Below, in pieces: positions 13,001 through 23,800 of a DNA stretch of 64,000 nt. The notes beneath the pieces are model-generated. The model saw nothing but the letters and a program-made list of their open reading frames with translations. It was not told the origin of the DNA and searched no databases. A program made the translations under genes and the position numbers. How positions within the stretch are numbered: the first letter of the stretch is position 1; every line of letters begins with the position of its first letter. Origin of the DNA: Membranipora membranacea (taxonomy: Eukaryota > Bryozoa > Gymnolaemata > Cheilostomatida > Membraniporidae); NCBI GenBank assembly GCA_914767715.1, contig OU612068.1, positions 17,176,001 through 17,240,000 on the forward strand, read 5' to 3'.

Positions 13001-15693
13001 TCACATCACAGTTTTAGATGATTTCTCATGAGCGAATAAACCAAGGTGGATATTGTGTCGTCTGAAAACTCACTGGGTTGGAGATTATGCAGATCATAGA
13101 TTGTGGACAGAATTTTGCACATGCATCTACAATATCTCTCACGATGGAGGCGTTTGTGTTGAATAGGTCATCTCTGGTCATACCTAATAACAAATGTAAT
13201 ATACAACAATCAATGCACAATGATGAAGATGACTGTGATGAATACTATACACTACATCGTATTGATAGATGTAATACTCTATGATCAATGTCCATGGCAA
13301 TGTCACGTATACAATCTTGCATGTTGCGCAATCTCATACGGACCAAGTTAGGGCTAATGCATGAAAATTAGGGAGAGAAATGAATTATATCGTGGACAGA
13401 GCTACAAAAGGTCTGAGCTTAGCATTAAAACTATCTGTATCCAGTTCAGCAACAAGCCCTCATGTAATTGTTATCTAAAAGTCAAAGACCTTTCGAATAC
13501 CCTAGGCAATCAATTACCTTGCACTATTATGTAATAAACTTCTATTTACACATTTCATATTTCTGTCACTTTCTGTCTCATAAATGCTAGAATGCTTATC
13601 TCGTTATCCATAGAGACATTCACTTAAGCCAAGAGTCAATATCCTGGGCTGCCTGATAGCGTGTCAAACAGTATCATAGGGTGAGGATATGTCCTTACCC
13701 TTACTCTGTGACGGTATTGAACAAAAATATCGAGCAATTATTATTCTCAAAATCAGTCCGCCTATGCAGTCTTATTAGATATTTTACAGAATCAATTATT
13801 GACAAAATGAAAAAGACTCCGGTACGATTGAGTCCTAGCATCATTCTTACGTATTGGGTTTGTATTTGGTTTAAATGGACAGCGCTGCCCAAACAAAGTT
13901 ACTACCGCTGAACAACTTACATCTTGCTTAGCAAAGTAAAGTCCACCATACGCAATGCCATGTTTAATAGAGACCCATGATTACTAACCTGGCTTTCTTG
14001 GTACTCCAGCAGGTATTACAACAACATCTGAGCCAGTAAGAGCAGGCTCCATCTGATCGTGTCCCATGTACCCGGTGACTTGTGCGGGACTACATATGTG
14101 ACTAAGGTCTGCTGCTACGCCTGGTGTGTGCACAATATCGAACAGTGATAGGTGGGTTATCAATGGATTAGATTTCAACAAAAGAGCTAGAGGCTGTCCA
14201 ATTCCACCTGATGCACCTAACACTGCTACTTTCATAGCATCTCTCTGTAAAGGAAGAATACATTCTGTCAAATTCAGTATTCATGATAACGGTAAAAATC
14301 TGGGGACCACTTTGTGAGAGAGTGGTGTGACATTTGTGCTTACTTCTGCAATCTTCCCTCACTTTTAGAATGCTAAATGTAATCAAAATTGACAATGAAC
14401 CAAAAAAGGGCAAAAAGTATACACATAAACCTGTTCATGATTAGATGTCACTAAATCAGCAATATATATTACTTGATCAACAAAACAAAATTTGCTGCAA
14501 TTCTAAGACGGTAACTCGAGCAAGCTTTACACTAATTGCACTGCGTAGGTCCATGTTTAGCTATTAATTGGCTTCGCTCCTCACGAAGTGAAGATCTTAC
14601 CCATACATGACAAGTTGGTAGACCAAGAGATCAGGAGGTCTCCGCGGACGAACTCCCGACCCGGAGTACCACTCCACGCGTCCCGCAGTGAAGGTGTAAT
14701 TTGGCCGTTGTTGTCATTTGTTTTAAGCCAAAACTAGAGCGTTCATATTATGAAATGCATAATTTTACCTGATTTTACAAATTATATTGTTGCACTTTAT
14801 CCGAATGAGGAGAGATGGTATGTTAATAGGCAATTATATCTAGGTATATGTACTGTGGGGGTAGAAAAACATAGTTTTTCTTGCAACAAGAAGCTTAAAA
14901 AGTCTTCTGGGTGAAGGAAGCTGAAAAAAGGAGATAGGGAGGAGGTGGGAAATACCCCTAAAAACTGGGAGGCTCCCTACCAAAAAGGGAGACTTGTCAG
15001 GTATGAATTCTTACCTTTAGCTCGTTGGAATGCTAATAAAAATCAAACTCAAACTAGCAAAGTGACCCGTAAATCAGGGAGTGTTCCTTATCAATCATAG
15101 GGAGTAAACTTTTAACATTGGGCAACGCTGGCACGTTTAATGAAGTTTTCATACATAAGCCCCATAGGGCCTGCCTGAACGCTCCATTTTCTCTGCGGTT
15201 TGGTCCCAGGACCCATGTTTGTCATGATGATGTATATATCAGTAGCAAGCCATCAAGTATCACTCCACTCCACTGAGCTGACTGACTGACTACTGCCGGA
15301 GTTGTTCTAACTCCAGTCTTTGCAATGAATGAGTGAATGATTGTGATGTGACTCACTCAGTGAGTTTACTTGAGCCTTGCCTTGAGACACAGCCACTGCC
15401 CAACTGGCAGTGGACGTGGTCTGTACTGGTAAGTGAGTGTTACTGTAGTGTAACTCAACTGTGTGTAAGTGACTAGTGAGTGTTGTGTAATGTTGTACCA
15501 ACCACAAATCCATCAATTCATCAATCATTGATTGATGATTGAATCAAATACATAATAATAAAAGATAATAAATTCATGAGATCAGATAGAAATAGAATAT
15601 TCAACAAGTAATTACCTTTGCAGATGCACTGAAAGCTCTAGACAGTGAAGCAACATTCTGTGCTAGTGATGGTTTGGCTATCCTTGAGAGCAT
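10044..15693 (-). CDS. MDH2: Malate dehydrogenase, mitochondrial
   Basis: NAD-dependent malate/oxaloacetate interconversion in the mitochondrial matrix (TCA cycle, malate-aspartate shuttle). Exons in order: 15693-15616, 14244-13989, 13183-13074, 12820-12590, 12111-12040, 11391-11239, 10181-10044; phases agree and give 345 aa, near the family's usual ~338. Exon 1 is an Arg/Ser/Ala-rich transit peptide ([20 protein letters not shown]). The Rossmann motif GASGGIGQ is at residues 36-43. Substrate arginines are R109 and R115 in [15 protein letters not shown]147 is in IISNP; the catalytic pair is D178 (TTLDVVRA) and H205 ([12 protein letters not shown]). All key residues are present, so the enzyme should be active. 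The C-terminus ends [15 protein letters not shown]. The 5' end faces TMED 410 bp away. Intron 1 is about 1.4 kb and holds a GC-rich patch of unknown origin. Confidence 0.97.
10627..10678. mobile_element. Family A micro-palindrome, diverged copy
   Basis: Positions 10635-10670 begin CATAGACTTATTATA and end CCTATG, an imperfect palindrome. Flanks GATCCGAC and GTTCAGAC match at 6 of 8. It lies in the last MDH2 intron. Older copy of the 7453-7490 type. Confidence 0.5.
10865..10922. repeat. Triplicated TATTCAGGCCAAT motif
   Basis: Three close copies of TATTCAGGCCAA occur in about 58 bp of an MDH2 intron. A short local duplication; no other signal. Confidence 0.7.
11108..11162. repeat. 28-bp tandem duplication
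   Basis: Two adjacent copies starting ACTATTGGTGGCAGT, differing at a few positions, lie in the last MDH2 intron just downstream of exon 11239-11391. Confidence 0.8.
13668..13720. repeat. Family D palindrome, degraded copy
   Basis: GGTGAGGATATGTCCTTACC followed by CTTACTCTGTG resembles the perfect palindrome at 37960-37991. Outer octamers ACAGTATC and ACGGTATT match at 6 of 8. MDH2 intron. Confidence 0.4.
14565..14705. other. GC-rich patch in MDH2 intron 1
   Basis: A 140-bp stretch much richer in GC than its surroundings, including TCCGCGGACGAACTCCCGAC and CCACGCGTCCCGCAG. No ORF, and I see no tRNA or rRNA signature. Could be a mobile-element remnant or a regulatory element. Confidence 0.35.
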
Positions 15694-16103
15694 TTTGAGT
15701 TTTTAAAATTATTTTTGTATGTTCTGTTTTAGCAACTCCGGCAGAGACTTATGTAGTGAATCTATCAGGTTTTGCAAGCATGCCGAGTGCATTTGTACTA
15801 AAATCTTAGGCTGGTTAAAAACACAAATCATAAACGCAATATAGTATGCAACTTTAAGTTACATGGAATAATATGATAAACCCAAATTTCCATTTTAAAT
15901 GTAGTCATAGTTTTCTTCTAAATTACAATAATGATATTAAAATAATAAAATATTATCATAATTAGAATTATGCCTTTATCCAACTTGGCTTAAGTACTTT
16001 TATAAAAAATCATGATGGGTGTCCTGGATAGCACCCGCCCTTATGTTGGAAATGAGCTATGCCACATCAAGTTTTAGATAGGAAAATATCAAAAAGTAAA
16101 ATT
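15694..16103. promoter_or_regulatory. Divergent MDH2/TMED intergenic promoter region
   Basis: Only 410 bp separate the MDH2 start (minus) and the TMED start (plus), so both promoters and 5' UTRs must lie here. The stretch is AT-rich apart from CAACTCCGGCAG near MDH2 and CACCCGCCC near TMED. CAACTCCGGCAG recurs inverted in MDH2 intron 1 near 15293. No TATA box is clearly placed. Confidence 0.6.
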
Positions 16104-19100
16104 ATGGCCAATCCTACATATGTTATCCTTTTGTTGGCTGCAATTGTACAGTTGAATGAAGGTTTTGGTTATGATGCTACTGTTTTAGTTGGTGCAGGCA
16201 AGAAAGAATGTTATTATCAACACATCACCCAGCCAAATACTGCTGTTGAGTTCGAATATCAGGTAAGAAATTAGTAAAGTAATAATTATAATAATAAATG
16301 TCAATTGATGATGTGTACTCCTTGGTGTAATGTACTGTGAGTGTTGATCAGCTCACACACCACTGCAACAGAATAGATCAGCTCAGAAATCCATGACTAA
16401 TTGATTGTTATGTTGAGTCTGTAGATTTCTGTGTATAATAGTCAGGTGATAGTGTTTTAAAGCTGCTCATACACTACTGGACTGGTACTGGTAAGCCTTG
16501 CTGCTGACCAATATACGGGTTGCAGTACTCAGTATAGACTTTAGGCTGTATGCAGTTTCTTTCCACTTGATCCTCTGCTAATCCATTATACAATAGTTGC
16601 GAAGTTGTCACTCTTCAAACTGCTAGCAGCCACTATAAATGGGCTATTCGCTTAGAACTTTGAATTAAAGTACATTAACTCAGTTAAAGTACTGCTCCTT
16701 CCACAAATACATGACTTCTGTTTCCAGGCAACAAAAGCCCTCACTGCATGATATTTTGGCTTGTTACTAATCACACAATCTAATTTAATTGGATGCAAAG
16801 AGATTAGATAGTGCTAATAGACTACTTTGTATTGTTTGCAGGTTTTGGACCAAACACCAATCAACTTCCAGATTAAGTCGCCAACTAATGTCTTCATAGT
16901 TGCTGACATCAGGAGACCTAACAATGTCATTCCGTTAGTATAAAAATCTGTAATTGATGCCACTACCAATCCAACATGGACTCGAGATCTTATAAAAGAC
17001 GTCATGTGTAACAGTCTAGGTTACTAGGCCTAAACTCAGGGCCTAATCACTATGGTTCCATGGGTCGATTTTGTGGTTCACTCCAATTTCGAATGGTTAG
17101 AATCCAGTGGATTCTAACCATTCCCATGATGGGAAAAACATGAAAAGAATCTGCCGCGGCCGAGAATTGAACCCCGGCCTCCCGCATGAAATGCCTTTGA
17201 AGGCATTGTGTGCAACACCGCTAACCATTCAGCCATGACGCCAATTAGGATATGTGTCGAATAAACACGGTTTGGATATTCCCGTCCAAAAAGTCATTCG
17301 TCACAATCGGAATTTGACTTTAATGCCATTTCCATGGGGCGATTACTACCGAAATCCTTACATAATCGATCCATGGGACCATAGTGATTGTGCGCTGGTC
17401 TCATTATATATTGTTCTACTCAAGAGACTTGACACTCCCTCTCTCTCCTCATATACAACAAATAATTTTTTATTCGGCGATGGAACCCAATATAATATAG
17501 TACTGTCAGTCATATTGTTATGATGTTTATATCGTAGGCTACATCTGAAAGACGTTGGCTTGTATGAGATTTGTCTCCTGAACAGATACTCCAATGCTCA
17601 AAAGAGCGTTTATCTAGGATTATATTCAGAATCAGCCGATGAGACATGGCCATTCAATCATCGCGAACAGGTTGAGGATAAAGTTGATGAAGCTGAGATC
17701 ATAATGGATATGGCTAGCTCTGAAATAATAGTGAGTTTAGCGATGCCTCAACATATTGTATATTGTATTCTTCTAGAGGCATGTTTGTTTTTATTGCAGT
17801 TTACTTGACATATACATGCCTGTTAGTTAGTAAGCTTTGTTCTTGTGAGGCCCCGGTAACTCCAAAGTAAGCGTGTAACAGCTCCCGATATCAACTAGAT
17901 GCTATCCTTCATTATCTACTGTTACTACGCTGTAATACGTTGTTTTGCGTTGAATGGTTGGGTGTACTTTATGTAACATTAATGGTGTTGACTGCTAAAT
18001 CTGTGTAGATATTATGGTGCTGGGTTTAGTGTTTGGTATTACTGCAACATTCATCGCACATCCTTAGCTTCCTGCATGGTTAGGTAGTATCATAATATTT
18101 GAAAGAACTCCTGCGACACCTTAATATCTTCATTTTTTTCCCTTCAGTATATAACTAAGTTATCTTCCCTTCTGCTTAACATTTTAGACTATGCTTGCTA
18201 GTGCAGGGATTGGTTAGAGCACCACATACATGTACATGTAACTGTTGTTTCTGAGCACTAATTGTCTTTTGGTGGCAGTAAACTCGTTTCTCTATGTAAC
18301 AGCATGGAACTCGCACTCCAAGTAAGATATATTAAATGTGCTACCGCTATTGTGTATATAAGTTGACACCGTTGAAAAATATTTATGACATGTATTAAAA
18401 GCATCCAAGCGACTGCTCTCATATTAAACCCTTAACAAAAGTGGAGACCTAGCAGTAAGCAAGACCAGAAGATCCTGAAGTTGTAGCACTCTTAACACTA
18501 GAAATACTAGAATTGAATGCAACATTTTTGCACAGTACGCATATAAAGGTTGTTCTTTGCATGGCAATCATTGGTGTTGGTAACAGAACTTGAGCATGTC
18601 TTAGTGTGTGCAAAAGGGTTCATACATGTGGAAAGCCGGTGATTCTATAGACTTACCGATTTGAAGGGTCTTATAATGAATGTGTAACTTCATGGTAATC
18701 TATTAGTGTTGATCGCAAACACTTCAACATTACTTGCTCTCAGTAGGTAAATCAATATTTTTGTCAATGCAGAGATCAATTGACGGAATGTCGACATCAG
18801 CTGAAAAGATGAGGTTTCTGCAACAATCTATAAGAACTTCAAACGTAAAAGATTATATTGTTCAACGAGCTAACAGATCAAGAGTTGATTGGTTTTCAGG
18901 TAAAATACCAGTTCACTACATACAAAATCCGATTTATTCTTTGTGTATGTCAGAGTTGTGTTCTTCATGTTCAAGAGGATATAACTCCTGAATTAAAAAT
19001 AATTTAATTATGGAATTTGTCCTAAGCTCCCTGTTATAGTATTATTGGCCAATTTTTTTCACAATCTGTTGAGAGCCAGCCAAGTATTGTATTGTGAGCC

Positions 19101-19335
19101 CCAATCGACAACTGTTCCATTACTCAATTAAGATCAGATGTAGTTTAAGATGGGCCTATGGTCTTATTATAAAACACTTACAGTTAGCAAGGAGAGCCAC
19201 CTGAATGTCATATTTTCTATTGCAGCTGGACAGCTTATTATTATGGTTACTGCCAGTGTAGTACAAGTATTAACCATCCGTCATCTGTTCGGAGACCAAT
19301 CAGCAAAATCTCATAATATGAAAATCGCTACTTAA
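16104..19335 (+). CDS. p24/TMED family cargo receptor, gamma type (TMED1/5-like)
   Basis: Type I membrane protein of COPI/COPII vesicles acting in ER-Golgi transport. Exons: 16104-16262, 16842-16933, 17538-17730, 18773-18899, 19226-19335; phases agree, 226 aa, normal for p24. A signal peptide (MANPTYVILLLAAIVQLNEG) is followed by the GOLD domain: GKKECYYQ, FEYQVLDQTPINFQI, YEICLLNRYS (the two cysteines form the usual disulfide). A coiled-coil segment ends in YIVQRANRSRVDWFS, then one membrane helix (AGQLIIMVTASVVQVLTI) and a short tail. TMED1/5 is favoured by ASVVQVL...LF. The tail RHLFGDQSAKSHNMKIAT has no C-terminal dilysine. An in-frame ATG at 16059 would add 15 residues before the signal peptide, so 16104 was preferred. 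The second intron carries the tRNA-like inverted-repeat element. Confidence 0.92.
17091..17123. repeat. 33-bp perfect hairpin inside the TMED-intron element
   Basis: GAATGGTTAGAATCCA and its exact complement around one G. The minus-strand tRNA-like module contains the related GAATGGTTAGCG. Confidence 0.85.
17152..17242 (-). pseudogene. tRNA-like sequence (SINE-head type)
   Basis: On the minus strand TGGCTGAATGG fits the Pol III A box and GGTTCAATTC the B box. GCGGGAGGCCGGGGTTCAAT resembles the T-arm side of tRNA-Gly/Asp genes. The 5' and 3' ends do not pair as an acceptor stem, the T stem has an extra base, and the central region is expanded with a hairpin (AATGCC-TTCAAA-GGCATT). So it is a tRNA-derived relic within the transposon-like element, not a functional tRNA. 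Confidence 0.6.
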
Positions 19336-20886
19336 TAGGACTGTCAGGTCATAGCAGCCATGGGCTCAAAAATATCTCTGAGAAAATACTTCCACATCCC
19401 CAGACTCTAGTAGACGAGGGAAAGGGTGCAAGGCAGAGCGACACTTGTAATACTCACTTGCTTGCCTCTTTCCACATTGTCTTCTAGCAGAATCGCTGGG
19501 TATCGTTCACTTCATGTTTTTCCATAGGATTCAAATTTATGTCCACTGACTTGCCTTAGCAGATAAGATTGGTAGCTTGTAGTATTTTGTTTGTTCTCTA
19601 CAAATAAATAAATCGCATATCTCAATGTTACACTATTATTGATGTCTCCAACACTTCCCTAGTACTTGAATTCACTGTGCGACACTTCTTTTTCCGCATA
19701 GGTAATTATGTTGTCCATACCAGAATGAGCACCAACACATCATGATTTACAGCCCTTGGTCATTGATGATCTCTAGGATAAGTGTTTACATTTACCAGGC
19801 AGCACAAATCAAATAGTTATATCTGGATTGCAGCCATGCAATGTCTAACACAATATGCGTGAATCCAAGGATTTCAAATCAAATCCTTGGTGAATCCGAT
19901 ATCGCTTCATCGATTGTTGGTGGTAAATTTTAAAGAACTATATTATTGCGGTGGCACTGGGGAGGTTCAGCAGAGGATTCAAACCAAGTTATTTCGGTCT
20001 CGCCCTGCAAAAATATCGATCAAGCGAGGTCAAGCGAAAGGCAATGCCTTACTCTAATGGGTCATCACATTATGAATGTTTATGTAATAAATGTATTCCA
20101 CTAATGAGTTTATTCCATTAAAAATATTATGAATAATTGCTCAATTTTATGGCTGAACTTTTTGTATTAGAGTAAACATACTTTATTGTTCACAATATAA
20201 ACAGACACTCAATTATTTCTTATCTCACAAACGCTAGATTATTGGTATTACGTGTAATGAACAAGGCATTATCACCCATAACTGTCCTTTGTTTTATTGT
20301 CTTGTATACAAAAGATACGCTTCTAGGGTGTCATAAAACGATATCAAAAATCAATGGTACAAGGGAACCATAACAAAATATAAACATGAACTGAATAATA
20401 TCTTGAAGACTATTTACCCTAAAATGAAGTCTTCATTGACTGTATTGTCATGTAGTGCAGTGTGGCTTTGATTACAGTACGAGCAGGAACAGCCAAACAA
20501 GTAAGTATAAGACACCATTTCATTCCTATCTCACTACATGATCACTTTGTCAATGACGCCAACAAAGCCTCCTCTGTCATCAGGCAGGGACGAATGAATT
20601 TCTTCAATTTATACATGGCTAAATTTTAATGGTAAACTAAAGAAATATCAATTATTTCACACAGATTCACAGCGAAATGTTAATTGACTTTCAAATTCAA
20701 CATTCTGCTCTGATGATCATTGATCTATAATTTCAGTTTTATGCTGCTGCATGTATAATTATGACTGGAAAGTTTCCTGATTATAAAGATGGCTTAAAGC
20801 TGTTGCTACCTGATTTGTTTTATCTGCTGTTTGAAAACCTGTAATGCTGTTATTTTGCAGTCAAAACTACATGAATAAATGCAAGA
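19336..20886. other. Intergenic region TMED-CNBD2
   Basis: Holds the TMED 3' flank and the CNBD2 promoter. I see no supportable exon. It contains the short hairpin with 8-bp flanking repeats at 19859-19897. Confidence 0.6.
19859..19897. mobile_element. Micro-hairpin with perfect 8-bp flanking repeat
   Basis: GTGAATCC at 19859-19866 and 19890-19897 brackets AAGGATTT-CAAATC-AAATCCTT plus one base. Size and structure match the other tiny insertions, but the ends differ from families A-D. Confidence 0.55.
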
Positions 20887-23800
20887 ATGGCTGTGAATAC
20901 AACGGACACTAAGCTAATGGGTAGGATGACGCCCAGAGCCAGCATTGTAGAAGCATTCAAACCTGGACCTGGCAGGCTCTCTGTCACAAACCTAGAGGGA
21001 CATAAGCCAGGCGCTAGCCGACCATCATTAGCCAATAAACTCCTTGGAATGGGAGCCGTCTCCAAATTCCTGAATCGATCATCGAGTAGAGGTACGGGGC
21101 TGCAAGCAAAAAAAAGTTTATGGAAGAAACTCAGACAAGAGGATAATCCCAAAAAGATTAGAATGGTGAGTGCTACATTGGCTCTCAGATATCTGCTTCA
21201 ATTTCGCTCTGTTTTTTTACTTTCCGTACTTTATCAGTACTAAGAGAGTTCCTCTGTAATCAATCTGACAAATTGACAGCTAAACTGTATGATAGAGCCA
21301 ACATGGTTTCAGTAACAAGCCCACAATGCAATGTTCTTGTTGACTATGTCAGATTTCAGCCCCAAGATATTTGTGTTTTCAGGAAATATCGATATCTACC
21401 TAAGTCAACAGATTATTTATAGACGAAATGTCTATGTGTTTAGTACTGCACTGTGTAATGAAATATAAACTGTGTTCTTTTCAATTAATGTAGATGAAGT
21501 TGAAGAGAAAGATCAGGATAGCGTTGAAGACATCACTGTTTCTGAGATGCTGGTGGTATAGGCATCTTAGAAGTGTAGAGACCATGGTTATCAGGTATTG
21601 ACATCGACTCTTGATTAAGTGTGAGGCAGAGAGGGTTTTACCTGCCCAGTCCTAGCCTTGTTCACGCGGCCACGTGAACAAGGCTAGCCCAGACAAAGAT
21701 CAAGTTTAATTCAATTGCATGCATTGCAGTTGCTCCCTTCCACTTGGGAGCAGCTACGAATGCAGGATAGCGGACCAAACTTGGTCTAGTCCAGACATTA
21801 CACTTGGAAAACTATCAAGAGCAGACAATAGTGGAATTTTCGATCGACAACAATGTGTAATAGCAAAGTCTGGTTTAGCTAGATGTGAACAAGTTTTGGG
21901 TAGGCAACTCACGGAGCCTGTTAGTGGTTTTATTTTTGTGGTCACCTTCCCTGTCATAGATAACTAAACTGGTTACCATCTTTGAATATTTTTAACTGAT
22001 GCCAGCCGTTATCGTTAGGATCTTGGAAACCCAGCATCTACAAACTCCATGTTGATACTTGTACGATAAAAATGACATAGCCTGTTTGTCTACCTCCTTT
22101 CCTCCTCATAACACAACAAATAGCTATATGGGAATACCACTGGTACACTAAGCCATCATTTTATCGGGTTATATTATCTTTGTAGTGACGAGGGACTGGA
22201 TTTCTACACAAAACTAATCAAACCACCTGTGGATGAAGAGAAACCTAAAGATATGCTGTTTGATGTGTCAGCGTTTAAAGCCAATAGACATCAGAAGATT
22301 GCTCAAGAACCACGACGAATCCTCACCGTTTTACCGCAGTACAGAACTGAACAGGAAGTACACAAAGTATGCATCACGACTGCCTCAATAGTAAAATCAG
22401 AAACAGAACTGAAAAGCCAGTGCCAGTACTCTTTATCGTCCCATTTTAACAATTGTTTCTCAGCTGCTCTCATGATAGCGAAATTCCATGTTGAAATTTT
22501 CTGATTGTCTCAATCATACCATCTTCTAGCCTGATCTTTTTCTACATACAGCATTCAATTTATCTGTAGGTGATGATAGCATTGCGAGCTCACAAACAGA
22601 TAGCAAACTACCCAGTCAGAATGCAGAAACTTATAGCTCAATATGGTTTTCTGGAATGCTTTGATGAGAAAAGATGTGTAGTTAAACAGGGACACCCTCC
22701 TCAAGCTTTCTACTACATATTCTATGGATCAGGTCAGTCTATGAATGAGGTAGATCCATTATTATTATTATTATTGATATTTATTATTAACTCCATGGGT
22801 AGATCAAAACACATTTGCTGGGTAAAACAAAATTGTAACAGTAATGACATTTTACTGAATTCCATCGATTTCTCATAGAGAGTTATCCTACCTAGTGATA
22901 TGATGGGAAAACTCTGACATATCACAATTCAGCACTCCTTATTGTATCCAATATATTGGTGCAATCATGTACAGTCTTCATTTGTATGTTTTTATTTTGG
23001 TTCACTAGTTTCGAATCTCATCTTTAAATGTTACAGTGGATGTAACAGTCGATGAGGGAGTTGCAAAGAAGGTTGTCTGTGTACTGGATAGAGGAGAGAG
23101 TTTTGGGGTGAGTGTATCATCATCTTAACGGTAGTTTCTGTTGATATAGGACATGGGTACATGAGCTACATGATCAGTGAGTTGAGAAATTTGGCTCGAA
23201 GGACATCTGGGAGAAAAACAAATACAATATGCAAAATACGTTCAGCAGTGATAAAGTTTCTTCATGAAGTCTTGTCAGTGATAGGATTTTCTAGCATCAA
23301 AATTAATTTTATTTCATTTGACATCTAATTTTCTTCTAGGAGCTAGCCATTGTCAATGATGAAGATCGTCAGTCATCTGTGATCAGCAAAACTGAACTGG
23401 AGCTCATCTCGATCAAAAAAGAGGTAACCACCATTTTCCCGATTTTCCTTTTTCGCTACAAAGATATCTGCCAAAATAGGCCATTTTATGACTAGGGATA
23501 TTACTAGATTAATAGATTGGATATAAAATTTGTACTAATATTCTGCAACTTGCAACTCGACATAAAAACAAAATCATTCTTTCCAGATATACGAGGAGGC
23601 TTTCATGGCAGGAGGCGCTAAAAAGATCACAGATCCTGACCACGAACAGTTTCTCAAGTAAGTGGGATCGCCAATCGATTCTATTTTTACTTCTCAATTA
23701 ACTAAAAACTTGTTTGCTATTATTTGGTCGCCTTATTATTTGTAACCATAAAACATTTTTGCATTTCGGATCAACTGAAATGTGATGATTTTGATTCGTA

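Larger units (their letters stand above)
17037..17397. mobile_element. Inverted-repeat element carrying a tRNA-like module (TMED intron 2)
   Basis: The left end CAGGGCCTAATCACTATGG and the right end (minus strand) CAGCGCACAATCACTATGG form terminal inverted repeats of about 34 bp; the best part is 17045-17070 against 17364-17389. Inside are a perfect 33-bp hairpin, a tRNA-like segment, and a second partial copy of the end motif near 17329. CAGGG-type ends fit hAT elements, but no 8-bp target duplication is evident. Non-coding. Confidence 0.65.

Noticed and set aside
17152-17242. Functional tRNA gene, including tRNA-Sec because of a TTCAAA loop
   Set aside because: The ends cannot form an acceptor stem, the T stem is misfit, the central part is expanded, and the segment sits inside a transposon-like inverted repeat.
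17254-17523. 89-codon open frame in TMED intron 2
   Set aside because: It begins just outside the tRNA-like module and runs through the right terminal repeat of the non-coding element; no family likeness.
21668-21682. CACGTG E-box as a regulatory site
   Set aside because: It is part of the family C palindrome and need not be a functional promoter element.
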